DNA of 64,000 bases from Paenibacillus catalpae (lineage in GTDB: Bacteria; Bacillota; Bacilli; Paenibacillales; Paenibacillaceae): the NCBI RefSeq assembly GCF_900112695.1, contig NZ_FOMT01000002.1, positions 62,001 to 126,000 on the forward strand, written 5' to 3'. The notes below the pieces were generated by a model, which had not been told where the DNA came from, searched no databases, and saw only the letters and a program-made list of their open reading frames with translations. A program made the translations under genes and the position numbers. Position 1 is the stretch's first letter, and the number at the start of each line of letters is the position of its first letter. Positions 45,755-54,364 of this stretch are shown here, in pieces.

Positions 45755-47545
45755 ATGTTAACAATCGAACGTTATTTGACGCTTTACGGACGGTTTGCAA
45801 GTGAGCTTGGAGCCGGGGCAGCGGCGGAAGCCTCCATCGAGCAAGTGGCTGAGGCGCTGTACTGCACGGAACGAAATGCCAAGCTTGTCCTCCGCAAACT
45901 GACGGAGGAAGGCTTCATCGAGTGGAAGGCCGGACGGGGCAGGGGCAACCGCTCGCATATTACCTTCCGGGAAGACCGGGAGAAGCTGCTTCTGGATCTG
46001 TCACGGCAATATGCCGAAGATGGCGAATACAATAAAGCCTTTCATCTTCTCCAAACCTTTGGGGAAGGAACGGCCGCGAACGAAAAATTTATGGAGTGGA
46101 TGAGCGGAAGCTTTGGTTTCCACAAGCAGCTGGGGAAAGAGGCGGATATTCTTCGGCTGCCGATTACGAGGGTTATTATGACGCTGGACCCGGCGGAATG
46201 CGTTTTCTCGTTTGATTCCCATGTGATTCAGCAGATTTTCGACAAGCTTGTTGTGCTGGAGGAGAATACAGGACGAATCTTGCCGGGAATTGCCCATGAT
46301 TGGGAGTGTAATGAGGACGCAACAATATGGACCTTTCACCTGAGGAAGGGTGTATTGTTCCATGACGGAACGGAGCTGACCGCCTCTGACGTTGTCTTCA
46401 CCATGGAACGCCTAAGAAGCGGAAAGCTCAATAGCTGGATTATGCGGTCGCTTGGCAAAGTCGAGGCGGTGTCCAATCGGATTGTTCGTTTTCACTTGAA
46501 TAGACCGAACTGGCTGTTTCTCAAATATGCCTGCTCCAACGTAATGGCTATCTTGCCCTCCGGTCTGCTGGGACAAAGCGAGGAATTGTTCTGGAAACGT
46601 CCCGTTGGCACGGGCCCATTCCAGATTGAAGAGTGGACCAGCGGAAGGCTGCTCCTTGGAGCGAATGTGCATTATTTTCAAGGCCGTCCTCACCTCGATC
46701 AGGTCGAGATCGTACCTGTACCCCCAAATGAGGCGCTTAAGGGACGAATGGTCACCTGGCAGCAGCTGATCTGTGATCCGAAGCAGCAGGCGGTTACGGT
46801 GGAGAACGGCTGGATCAAGCTTGAATCGAAGAATGTCTGCACAAGTATGCTCAGCTGGAACATGCAAAGGAAGGGACCGCAGCAGTCAGAGCTGTTCCGC
46901 CGCATTGTAGATCAGCTGCTTGACCGGAAGCTTATGATTCGCGAACTGGAAGGATACCGGTATTTGCCGGCGAATGGCTTTTTCCCTGAGTCGGAGCCTT
47001 CAACATCCGTCACGCCGCCAAATGACACTCCGATACCCCCGGATGAGCTGCGGAAGCTGATTGCCCGGCACGGCTTCGATCAATTCCCGGTTACGTTATG
47101 TGCGCATACCGTCCACTCGGCGGATGCCTTCTGGATTCAGAAGCAATGTATGGCGTATGGCATTGAAGTAAAGGTTCGTATTGAAGGGCAGGAGACTATC
47201 CATAGTGTCTTTGACGAGGTAGATGTTACGTTTCATTCGTTAGTCTTTCCGGAGGATGAAGTCAGCTTGATCGAGAGCTGCGAACAGGATAACAGCTTCT
47301 TGAAAAGACTGATGACGCCAGAGCTGTCGGCCTGGACCATCGAAAGATTTGATGAGGCGCTCGCGTTCAAAAATTCACCGGACCGAATGGCGATTTATGC
47401 AGAGATTGAAGAAAGACTTCGTGGAGAATACCAGGTATTATTTCTGCTTCATAACCGATTTTATACCGATTACCACCCAACGCTCAAAGGTGTCCGGATC
47501 AATTCGCTTGGATGGATAGATTTCAAGCATATATGGCGTGCCTGA
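45755..47545 (+). CDS. SgrR-type regulator with solute-binding domain
   Basis: A 596-residue protein with an N-terminal winged-helix DNA-binding region (about 1-115, containing VAEALYCTERNAKLVLRKLT) fused to a family-5 solute-binding-like domain (about 160-560, with FDSHVIQQIFDKLVVLEE and the FHLRKGVLFHDGTELTASDV signature of oligopeptide-type binding proteins). This fusion defines SgrR-like regulators, in which the binding domain is cytosolic and senses a small molecule. No transporter lies beside it, so its target is unclear. Confidence 0.9.
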   Translation: MLTIERYLTLYGRFASELGAGAAAEASIEQVAEALYCTERNAKLVLRKLTEEGFIEWKAGRGRGNRSHITFREDREKLLLDLSRQYAEDGEYNKAFHLLQTFGEGTAANEKFMEWMSGSFGFHKQLGKEADILRLPITRVIMTLDPAECVFSFDSHVIQQIFDKLVVLEENTGRILPGIAHDWECNEDATIWTFHLRKGVLFHDGTELTASDVVFTMERLRSGKLNSWIMRSLGKVEAVSNRIVRFHLNRPNWLFLKYACSNVMAILPSGLLGQSEELFWKRPVGTGPFQIEEWTSGRLLLGANVHYFQGRPHLDQVEIVPVPPNEALKGRMVTWQQLICDPKQQAVTVENGWIKLESKNVCTSMLSWNMQRKGPQQSELFRRIVDQLLDRKLMIRELEGYRYLPANGFFPESEPSTSVTPPNDTPIPPDELRKLIARHGFDQFPVTLCAHTVHSADAFWIQKQCMAYGIEVKVRIEGQETIHSVFDEVDVTFHSLVFPEDEVSLIESCEQDNSFLKRLMTPELSAWTIERFDEALAFKNSPDRMAIYAEIEERLRGEYQVLFLLHNRFYTDYHPTLKGVRINSLGWIDFKHIWRA

Positions 47546-47560
47546 TTATGATCCCTCAAC

Positions 47561-47585
47561 AGCCTGCTTCCGGCAGGCTTTTTTT
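47561..47585 (+). terminator. Terminator after the SgrR-type gene
   Basis: AGCCTGC-TTCCG-GCAGGCT followed by TTTTTTT. Confidence 0.9.
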
Positions 47586-47598
47586 CATGAATCAGTTG

Positions 47599-48057
47599 CT
47601 ATTCCGCCGAGGCACGGGCAAGGCCCACCGTCAAAGCGCGGTTCGTCCACATGACTTGCTGTACTTCATCCGCTTGGATGGTCTGGCATTGCACAATGAC
47701 CGTAACTTCTGCTGTATGCTTGCTTTGCCGTTTGTTCTTCTTGGAAAACAGGGCATTGATACCAAAACCCAGGCTGAAGCCGATAAAGGCAGAGATAATT
47801 CCCCAAATAATCGGCCCCCATGTCCATATAAATCCAAGGCTTGTTCCGATGACGGAGAACGCCGTCGCACATGCCATGCCAATCTCTATTCCCTTTGAAT
47901 GTGAGCTTTCTTTTTGCGGTTGATCGGATTGATATTGCTTGGATGTCTGGTCCATGCAAACGACTAGCAGCCGCTCCCTGGCGATTCCTATACTCTCCAG
48001 CTTGGAAAGCGCATATTCAAGTTCAATGGAGTGTTGGAAGGTGGCGATAACAATCAT
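47599..48057 (-). CDS. Membrane protein of unknown function, third gene of operon
   Basis: A 152-residue protein. The first 40 residues (VIATFQHSIELEYALSKLES) resemble the N-terminal part of general-stress/DUF1269-like proteins, followed by a two-helix hydrophobic region with Gly-rich helices (about 62-105) and a soluble tail. Start overlaps the preceding stop (ATGA), so it is translationally coupled to the gene at 48054-48836. The function is not recognised. Confidence 0.75.
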   Translation of the reverse strand: MIVIATFQHSIELEYALSKLESIGIARERLLVVCMDQTSKQYQSDQPQKESSHSKGIEIGMACATAFSVIGTSLGFIWTWGPIIWGIISAFIGFSLGFGINALFSKKNKRQSKHTAEVTVIVQCQTIQADEVQQVMWTNRALTVGLARASAE

Positions 48058-48836
48058 ATTTTTTCACCTGACTTACCAAAAATTTGTACGGCAGAGGAAC
48101 TGTACCGGTTAAGCAGATACTGGCGTTGCTCCAGGCTGAACAGCAAATTATGTTCCTTGGCTTTCATATAAGCATGATAAATCGAACCGCCAATGACAGA
48201 GGGCATAAACAACAGCCAATGCGGCCGCAGCACCGAGACTGATTCGGCTAGATGGCCGGTTAGAATAGCGATAAGCGATTCATGAACATGAGACAACGCT
48301 AGATAGAGCCACCACCAGAACATGGCATAGAAGGCTAGGCCGATCCGATGATTGTACAGTTGGCCCATTCCAGGGAAGAAGAATGAAAACAGAGCTGCAA
48401 CTAACGGACTTTTGGGCTGGATGTACTGCACTTCGGAGGCGAAGATTTTCATGCTTGGAAGGGGCTCTTTCTCAAGCTGGGCGATATGGTAAAGCTTGTT
48501 CTGATAGATGGAGGAACGATAGCTGTCCCACATGGCGATGAAATAAATAATGATATAGCCGAGAACATATTGGGGGGCCAGAATCGCTTTGGCTTCGGCA
48601 AATTTTCCGCAGAAGCTTAAAACGATAGCCTCATTGATATGACCCAGAGAATTGAAAGTAACTTCGGATAAGGTAAGAAAGGTTCCTCGCAGGTACTGAT
48701 TCAGCAGCATATGCCCGAAGCCCGGGAAGGCAGCCGACCACCACATGATCATGTATGGACTGCGTATATTGAGCGATGTGATGCCAAACAGGCTTAACTT
48801 GGCCAAGGGACGGCGCGACGGGCTCATGTTGTTCAT
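48054..48836 (-). CDS. Polytopic membrane protein with two FPG-type motifs
   Basis: A 260-residue membrane protein with about six hydrophobic helices. It contains two related segments, AAFPGFGHMLLNQYLRG (near residue 35) and SFFFPGMGQLYNHRIG (near residue 165), reminiscent of TM2/DUF5683-like hairpins, suggesting an internal duplication. Start ATG 48836 follows AGGAAGGGAGCACCT and overlaps the stop of the gene upstream (ATGA); the longer frame is not needed. Middle gene of a three-gene operon with unknown role. Confidence 0.8.
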   Translation of the reverse strand: MNNMSPSRRPLAKLSLFGITSLNIRSPYMIMWWSAAFPGFGHMLLNQYLRGTFLTLSEVTFNSLGHINEAIVLSFCGKFAEAKAILAPQYVLGYIIIYFIAMWDSYRSSIYQNKLYHIAQLEKEPLPSMKIFASEVQYIQPKSPLVAALFSFFFPGMGQLYNHRIGLAFYAMFWWWLYLALSHVHESLIAILTGHLAESVSVLRPHWLLFMPSVIGGSIYHAYMKAKEHNLLFSLEQRQYLLNRYSSSAVQIFGKSGEKI

Positions 48837-49624
48837 AGGTGCTCCCTTCCTATAATGCGATATATCCCGTTCAACAGTTGAATAATCACGATCTGGAACA
48901 AAATAAGCAGGATCACCGGCCAAATACCTGTAGTAAATAATAAGCGCTGCCAGATTAGCCAAAGGTATATACATCCTAATATACCAACTAACAGGGTTTT
49001 CCAAAGCCAGTTGCCCCGTAATGAAATTAACAGCGCAAATAAAACGGAATCGATATGGACGAATAGGGTAGCGAATGCAAGGTTGTCCCTGGAGGGATTC
49101 TCGAACCAGCCCGGCCGATATTCAATCTGTTGAAAGAAGATCATATAGAAAGAAAGGATAGATCCCTGCAGGGAAACATTGATGATGTAGAGCACGATTA
49201 ATTGGAACAGGTAAGAGTGATTGGCATGGCACAGCATGTTCCAGAACCGTTTCCCCATAGAGAACAGCACCGTTAAGCCGATACCCGTATAAATGATTTT
49301 CCACCAATGATGCTCGAAAATGCCTAAGGAAATAAAGGTCTGTTCAACCCCCATAAAACCCGCTGCAATGAGCAATATCCACCAGAAACGAATGCCATAT
49401 ACCGCGATTAATGTACAGGTAGACGGAACGATCAGTCCATTCGATACGATAGCTCCAATGGCGCTGTCATAATAAGGATCCTCAAGTACTCCGGGCATAT
49501 ATACGTAGCTGTCCAGAATAATGAAGATGATCAGCTCGAAAATATAAACGGCTCCGGCAACAGCTATATAGAAGGGGATGATCTTGGGGTTCCTTGTTTT
49601 CATCCATGAGAAGGCAACAAACAC
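48833..49624 (-). CDS. Polytopic membrane protein, first gene of operon, start uncertain
   Basis: A 263-residue frame from GTG 49624, with about seven hydrophobic helices. The GTG has no ribosome binding site and lies inside what looks like a first membrane helix: the same frame stays open upstream to a stop at 49781-49783 and reads as plausible protein (ISQDDIGKINIAASKYCLSG, then IPAFVPYLVLTLASFVFVAF), but has no ATG, GTG or TTG. An ATG at 49787 behind GAAGG lies in another frame, ending after a few codons. The gene may carry an indel near 49778-49784, or use a non-standard start. Its stop overlaps the next ATG. Confidence 0.7.
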   Translation of the reverse strand: MFVAFSWMKTRNPKIIPFYIAVAGAVYIFELIIFIILDSYVYMPGVLEDPYYDSAIGAIVSNGLIVPSTCTLIAVYGIRFWWILLIAAGFMGVEQTFISLGIFEHHWWKIIYTGIGLTVLFSMGKRFWNMLCHANHSYLFQLIVLYIINVSLQGSILSFYMIFFQQIEYRPGWFENPSRDNLAFATLFVHIDSVLFALLISLRGNWLWKTLLVGILGCIYLWLIWQRLLFTTGIWPVILLILFQIVIIQLLNGIYRIIGREHL

Positions 49625-49875
49625 GAAGCTGGCTAAAGTAAGGACGAGATAAGGGACAAAAGCAGGAATACGATCAACTCCAGATAAGCAGTATTTAGAG
49701 GCGGCAATGTTTATTTTTCCAATATCATCCTGACTTATTCCATTGATGTTCTCTTTAGGGATGAAGATGGGATGATAGCTTTAACATATAACCTTCAATT
49801 CACCGAAACATTCACGTAATCATTCGTCCATACAATAGGGTTTGTACCACAATTTACCTTATGGGAGAGTGAATT

Positions 49876-51537
49876 ATGTACAAGAAACAAGCTTCACCAC
49901 TGCAACGCATGGTGAAAACAGCTCTGGTCGGAACGGTTGCTGCCGCCATACTTGCCACTCCGTTTCTGCATTCGCAATCGGCATTTGCAGCAGTCGGCAC
50001 ACCTAACTATGAGGTTAAGCTGAATCTGGATCCTTCGCTGGTGCTGGATTCGAGCCACAATCTGGTCAGCAGCGTAAGAAGCGAGTTCGACACAGGCAGC
50101 TCCTACAAATCTTACAAAGTGCAGTACATGGATACGGCAACGCAAAGTATGCAAGGACAAGGCTGGAGCGAGCGGATCCGCAAGCGCAGCGATGAAAGCA
50201 CGCACGAGATTCAATTCAAGAAACGGTACGATGTGGCGAGCGGCAACATTAACGCCGCTTTGACGCAAGCTGCCGGCGAAGGACTGGATTCGTCCTCGGG
50301 CTTTGATTTTCAGGTAGACTGGGGCTACTCCAAACAAACGCTTAGCGTTTCCTATGAGAAGGATGTTACGGTGTCCGGGTCCAGCGGCAGCGGACTTAAT
50401 ATGCCGAATCAAACCGTTTCCCGTACGGTGTCGGTCGCTAATCAGCCAAGCAAATTCGCCAACTGGACAAGCACTGGCTGGGGCACAGCACAGCTGAACA
50501 ATTCCGTCGTGTACGGACCGGTTGATTTCAAGCGATATGAAGGTACGTTTGATGATCTTGACCTGGACATTGAAGTGTGGACGGTCATTAATGAAGCGAA
50601 GACGGGCAATGAGTACTGGGTCGAGGCATCCTTCAAGACGGATAGCTTTAGCGAAGCAAGCTCGACACGGACTGCCCTTATTAACGAGCTGAACAGCAAG
50701 GGCTGGCTGATCCCGCAGGACCTTCTTCGGACAAGCCAAATCATTGAACGTTACGCACCGGCACCGGCAGTGCCGGATACAACGGCTCCTGCAGCTCCAA
50801 CAAATGCGTCAGCAACGGCCGCATCCAGCAGCCAGATCAATCTGAGCTGGACCGCTTCAACGGATAATGTCGGCGTAACCGGCTACGACGTGTACCGTAA
50901 CGGAGCGCTGGCTGGTTCCTCGGCGGGTACCTCCTACAGCGACACGGGTCTTACGGCTTCTACAACCTATTCTTACACGGTAAAGGCGAAGGATGCAGCG
51001 GGTAATGTTTCGGCAGCCAGCAGCGCAGTCAGCGCTGCGACGTTAGCAGCGGGCAGCGGCGGAACGACTGGCGGAACCTATAACGTGAACGGCAGCACGG
51101 GTGCTTATATTGAGGCTGAGAACTACTCGGCGAAAAATGGCACTTTCGTTCAAGCATCCTGCTCCGTATGCTCGAACGGCTTTGCTATGGAGACGGCTAA
51201 CGGCTCCGGTGACAGCAATACGAACTATATCGCCTATACGATTAACGTGACCAACGGCGGCTCCTTCTACGTTCACCTGCTGAGCAGCGGCGTTGACACA
51301 AGCTCGGACAGCTTCACGGTTGCCATTGACAACGCGTCCGGCTCGCAAGTTACGACTACATCAAACGGCACATGGGCCTGGAAAAAATCAAGCAGTTCAA
51401 TCTCGATCGCAAACGGCACGCATACGCTTTACATTAAAGTAAGAGAAGACGGCGCAAAGGCAGATAAAATCTACCTGTCGAAGTCGAGCACAGCGCCAAC
51501 CGGACTTGGCGGAACGGCAGCAGTGCCGGTGAGCTAG
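49876..51537 (+). CDS. Secreted protein with FN3 and carbohydrate-binding domains
   Basis: A 553-residue exported protein. Signal peptide about 1-38 (cleavage after AFA). Residues 40-290 form an all-beta domain I do not recognise, ending near LLRTSQIIERYAP. Then Pro/Ala linker, FN3 domain (about 303-390, with TPAAPTNASATAASSSQINL-like opening and TYSYTVKAKDAAGNVSAAS), and a CBM6/CBM35-like domain (about 405-540, starting GAYIEAENYSAKNG and with the CSVCSNGF pair of Cys). No catalytic motif is visible. The N-terminal part may be the novel activity. Confidence 0.8.
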   Translation: MYKKQASPLQRMVKTALVGTVAAAILATPFLHSQSAFAAVGTPNYEVKLNLDPSLVLDSSHNLVSSVRSEFDTGSSYKSYKVQYMDTATQSMQGQGWSERIRKRSDESTHEIQFKKRYDVASGNINAALTQAAGEGLDSSSGFDFQVDWGYSKQTLSVSYEKDVTVSGSSGSGLNMPNQTVSRTVSVANQPSKFANWTSTGWGTAQLNNSVVYGPVDFKRYEGTFDDLDLDIEVWTVINEAKTGNEYWVEASFKTDSFSEASSTRTALINELNSKGWLIPQDLLRTSQIIERYAPAPAVPDTTAPAAPTNASATAASSSQINLSWTASTDNVGVTGYDVYRNGALAGSSAGTSYSDTGLTASTTYSYTVKAKDAAGNVSAASSAVSAATLAAGSGGTTGGTYNVNGSTGAYIEAENYSAKNGTFVQASCSVCSNGFAMETANGSGDSNTNYIAYTINVTNGGSFYVHLLSSGVDTSSDSFTVAIDNASGSQVTTTSNGTWAWKKSSSSISIANGTHTLYIKVREDGAKADKIYLSKSSTAPTGLGGTAAVPVS

Positions 51538-51542
51538 CGGAC

Positions 51543-51580
51543 ATAGAGCGGACACTTTCCAAGGTGCCCGCTCTATTTTA
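51543..51580 (+). terminator. Terminator after the FN3/CBM protein
   Basis: ATAGAGCGG-A-CAC pairs with GTG-C-CCGCTCTAT (one mismatch) around TTTCCAAG, followed by TTTTA. Confidence 0.8.
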
Positions 51581-51627
51581 TATTCCCGAATGATAGATGG
51601 AGTAAGTAACTTCTAATACCGTCCTCG

Positions 51628-51658
51628 GCAAATAAGACCCTTTGAGGGTCTTATTTGC
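51628..51658. terminator. Perfect 13-bp hairpin in the gap
   Basis: GCAAATAAGACCC pairs with GGGTCTTATTTGC around TTTGA. It lies between the FN3/CBM gene and the VWA/TelA operon and could terminate a read-through transcript; there is only a weak T run. The remaining bases to 51905 hold no recognised feature. Confidence 0.6.
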
Positions 51659-51904
51659 TTTGATTGCTCCACTCTAGCTATTAATAAAGCCTCCTAAGGC
51701 TGATTCCTGGGTATTAAAAAACGGAAACGTCAGCCGCATCACACGCGTATATGCCCAATAATGGCTATTGCTGAATATTTTTAAAACGATGGACGAATCT
51801 GCTAGAAATTAAACTTATATCCATAAATTGCTCGCTCCAGGATTTAACATTATTGTACAATGATAATGAGATGAGGAAATTCTTTCGGCAGAGAGGGGGT
51901 TCAA

Positions 51905-52642
51905 TTGAGCGTGACCAGATACATAAAGCTGCTTGGCTTGACACTTGGTGTCGCAGCGTTGAATATTGTCATTTTCTCCCGCGGATTTATCGGGATCGAA
52001 ATTGGCGACAATGCGCTTTCTTCGGCAATCGGCGTAACTTTTCTCGTCGCCAGCGCCATCACGCTGACCTATGGGTGTTACTCCCTCATATTTAAAGCCC
52101 CGGTAACTCTGCCGGTGAAGGAGATTAAGACGCATGACGATTATATTGAGGCATTATCGCGCTTCAGGCGTACTAAGGTTTTAGAAGAAGATATCGGTTT
52201 GGCTTTGCGTCAACTGGAACGAATGCGGAAGAAAAGGAACACGCTGCTCGATGTCTTGAAACAGCGATTCGATCCCGCTGAATTGAGCTATAAGAAGTTT
52301 TCTTCCGTCATCTACGAGGTGGAGAAGCTCTTCTACCTGAACGTCAGGAGCATCCTCAATCGGCTGCATGCATTCGATGCGTCGGAGTTCGAAAGCCTCT
52401 CGGGCCGGAAGCCGTCGTCGTTGTCGCAGGAGCTGCTGCAAGCCAGAAAAAACGTGTACGGCGAATACCTTTCCTTCACCAAGCAATCGCTGGGCACAAA
52501 CGAGGAAATCCTGTTAAAGCTGGATCAGCTCATGCTGGAGATCTCCCGTTTGGATAGTTTGGAGCCAGGCGACATCGACAGCATGCCTTGCATGCAGGAA
52601 ATCGACACGTTGATTAAACAAACCCAATACTACAAGAATTAA
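51905..52642 (+). CDS. XpaC-like membrane protein, first gene of VWA/TelA operon
   Basis: A 245-residue protein with a TTG start after GAGAGGGGGTTC. Two hydrophobic helices (about 10-30 and 40-62) are followed by a cytoplasmic, mainly helical region of about 180 residues that opens with TLPVKEIKTHDDYIEALSRF. This layout and the linkage to a TelA-type gene resemble XpaC (5-bromo-4-chloroindolyl phosphate hydrolysis) next to YaaN in Bacillus. The assignment is moderate: no short signature is diagnostic. It would be the membrane partner of TelA. It ends 12 bases before the next ATG. Confidence 0.6.
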   Translation: MSVTRYIKLLGLTLGVAALNIVIFSRGFIGIEIGDNALSSAIGVTFLVASAITLTYGCYSLIFKAPVTLPVKEIKTHDDYIEALSRFRRTKVLEEDIGLALRQLERMRKKRNTLLDVLKQRFDPAELSYKKFSSVIYEVEKLFYLNVRSILNRLHAFDASEFESLSGRKPSSLSQELLQARKNVYGEYLSFTKQSLGTNEEILLKLDQLMLEISRLDSLEPGDIDSMPCMQEIDTLIKQTQYYKN

Positions 52643-52654
52643 GAGGTGGCCTGG

Positions 52655-54343
52655 ATGCAAAGAAAGAGTAAGTTTTTTTTGATCTCTACTGTTCTTCTGG
52701 CGGTCGTCTTCGGACTTGTTTATGCCGGGATAACCTTGACCTCCAATCTGGGTAAATCGAAAGCGGAGGTGACGGCAGAGAATGCCGGGGATCGTTTGAG
52801 CAAACTTTTCAAAAAAATTTCCCCGAATACCGAAATACCCGTAAAAGGCCAAATCGACTTGGATCCCGTCGATGTCGCCGCGTCCTTGCCCGACATCAGC
52901 AAGTTTCCCATCACGGTGAACAACACGAACGACAATTTCGTCGAGATTTTCTCTTCCACGGAAAAGTCGGGAACGGGCGTCGACGGATGGCTGACGGACG
53001 TCGCAACCGAGTTTAACAAAGCGAATATAACCGTGAACGGAAAACCCGCGTCGGTCAAGATTCGCAATATCGCCTCGGGCACGGCCGCGGACTATATTAA
53101 ATCCGGCAAGTACGTCCCCGATGCTTTCACCCCTTCGAATGAACTATGGGGCGAAATGGTGCAGGCAAGCGGGGTTAACACAAAGCTCGTGACCAAACGT
53201 TTAGTTGGTAATGTTCCCGGAATCGTCATCGCCAAAGCGAAGTACGACGCCATGATCGACAAGTACGGCTCCGTCAATATCCAATCCGTCACGGAAGCCA
53301 TCGCGAATAACGAGCTCTCCATGGGGTATACCGACCCCTTCGCGAGCTCCACGGGCCTCAATTTCCTCGTAACGGCACTTCATACCTTCGATAATACCAA
53401 TATATTGAGCGATAAGGCGGTACAAGAGTTCGAAAAGTTCCAGTCCAATGTGCCGTTCATTGCCTCCACGACCATTCAAATGCGCGATGCGGCCAAGTCC
53501 GGCGCCCTGGACGGATTCGTCCTTGAATACCAGACTTTCGTCAACGCCGCGGATTTGAAGAGCGGGTACGTATTTACGCCGTTTGGGTTCAGACACGATA
53601 GTCCGCTCTACGCATTAGGCGATCTGCCGCAGGAGAAGCTGGATATTCTCAGGAAATTTGCTGAGTTCGTGACGCAAGACAAATATATGAAAACCGCGCA
53701 GGAAAAAGGATTTAACGGCCTTGAATCCTACAAGTCGGAACTCGCTCCCGTGGATGGCGACCTGCTTATATCCGCGCAGAAGGTATGGAAAGAGAAGAAG
53801 AATGGCAGTAAGCCGATCACGGCGGTTTTCGTCACCGACGTTTCCGGCAGTATGGACGGCGAGCCAATCAATCGTTTGAAAGAGTCGCTCTTGAAAGGAC
53901 AGAAATACCTAGGGAGAGAGAACAGCATCGGTCTCGTCTCGTATTCGGACGGCGTTACCATCAAGCTGCCGATCGCGAAGTACGATGCGAATCAGCAGTC
54001 CTTGTTCGTCGGAGCAGTGAATAGTCTTCAGTCCGGTGGCGGGACGGCTACCTTCGACGGGATCGTCGTAGCGCTGAAGCTGCTCGAAGATCAATTGGCC
54101 ATCGACCCGAATACCAAGCCCATCATCTTCGTCCTAAGCGACGGCGAGACAAACCAGGGCTATACGCTGAAAGACATCAAGGGATTAATCGAGACGTATA
54201 AGATTCCGATCTACACGATCGGCTACAACGCTAATATTCAAGCTCTGCAGAATATTTCCAGCATCAACGAAGCGGCCAGCATTAACGCGGATACGGACGA
54301 TGTCGTGTACAAGATCGGCAATCTATTCAACGTGCAAATGTAA
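52655..54343 (+). CDS. Membrane-anchored protein: solute-binding-like domain plus VWA domain
   Basis: A 562-residue protein. ATG 52655 is chosen because AAGAGGTGG precedes it at good spacing and the anchor begins at once (FFLISTVLLAVVFGLVYAG, residues about 7-26). Residues 85-365 look like a type-II solute-binding domain (TDVATEFNKANITVNGKPAS and FTPSNELWGEMVQASGVN). Residues about 380-555 form a von Willebrand A domain with an intact MIDAS: DVSGS, then Thr in GGGTATFDG, and LSDGETN. This is an uncommon fusion: a metal-dependent adhesion domain attached to a ligand-binding one outside the membrane. Next gene is TelA-like, 21 bases later. Confidence 0.85.
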   Translation: MQRKSKFFLISTVLLAVVFGLVYAGITLTSNLGKSKAEVTAENAGDRLSKLFKKISPNTEIPVKGQIDLDPVDVAASLPDISKFPITVNNTNDNFVEIFSSTEKSGTGVDGWLTDVATEFNKANITVNGKPASVKIRNIASGTAADYIKSGKYVPDAFTPSNELWGEMVQASGVNTKLVTKRLVGNVPGIVIAKAKYDAMIDKYGSVNIQSVTEAIANNELSMGYTDPFASSTGLNFLVTALHTFDNTNILSDKAVQEFEKFQSNVPFIASTTIQMRDAAKSGALDGFVLEYQTFVNAADLKSGYVFTPFGFRHDSPLYALGDLPQEKLDILRKFAEFVTQDKYMKTAQEKGFNGLESYKSELAPVDGDLLISAQKVWKEKKNGSKPITAVFVTDVSGSMDGEPINRLKESLLKGQKYLGRENSIGLVSYSDGVTIKLPIAKYDANQQSLFVGAVNSLQSGGGTATFDGIVVALKLLEDQLAIDPNTKPIIFVLSDGETNQGYTLKDIKGLIETYKIPIYTIGYNANIQALQNISSINEAASINADTDDVVYKIGNLFNVQM

Positions 54344-54364
54344 ACATTCCAAGGGGGAATTTCA

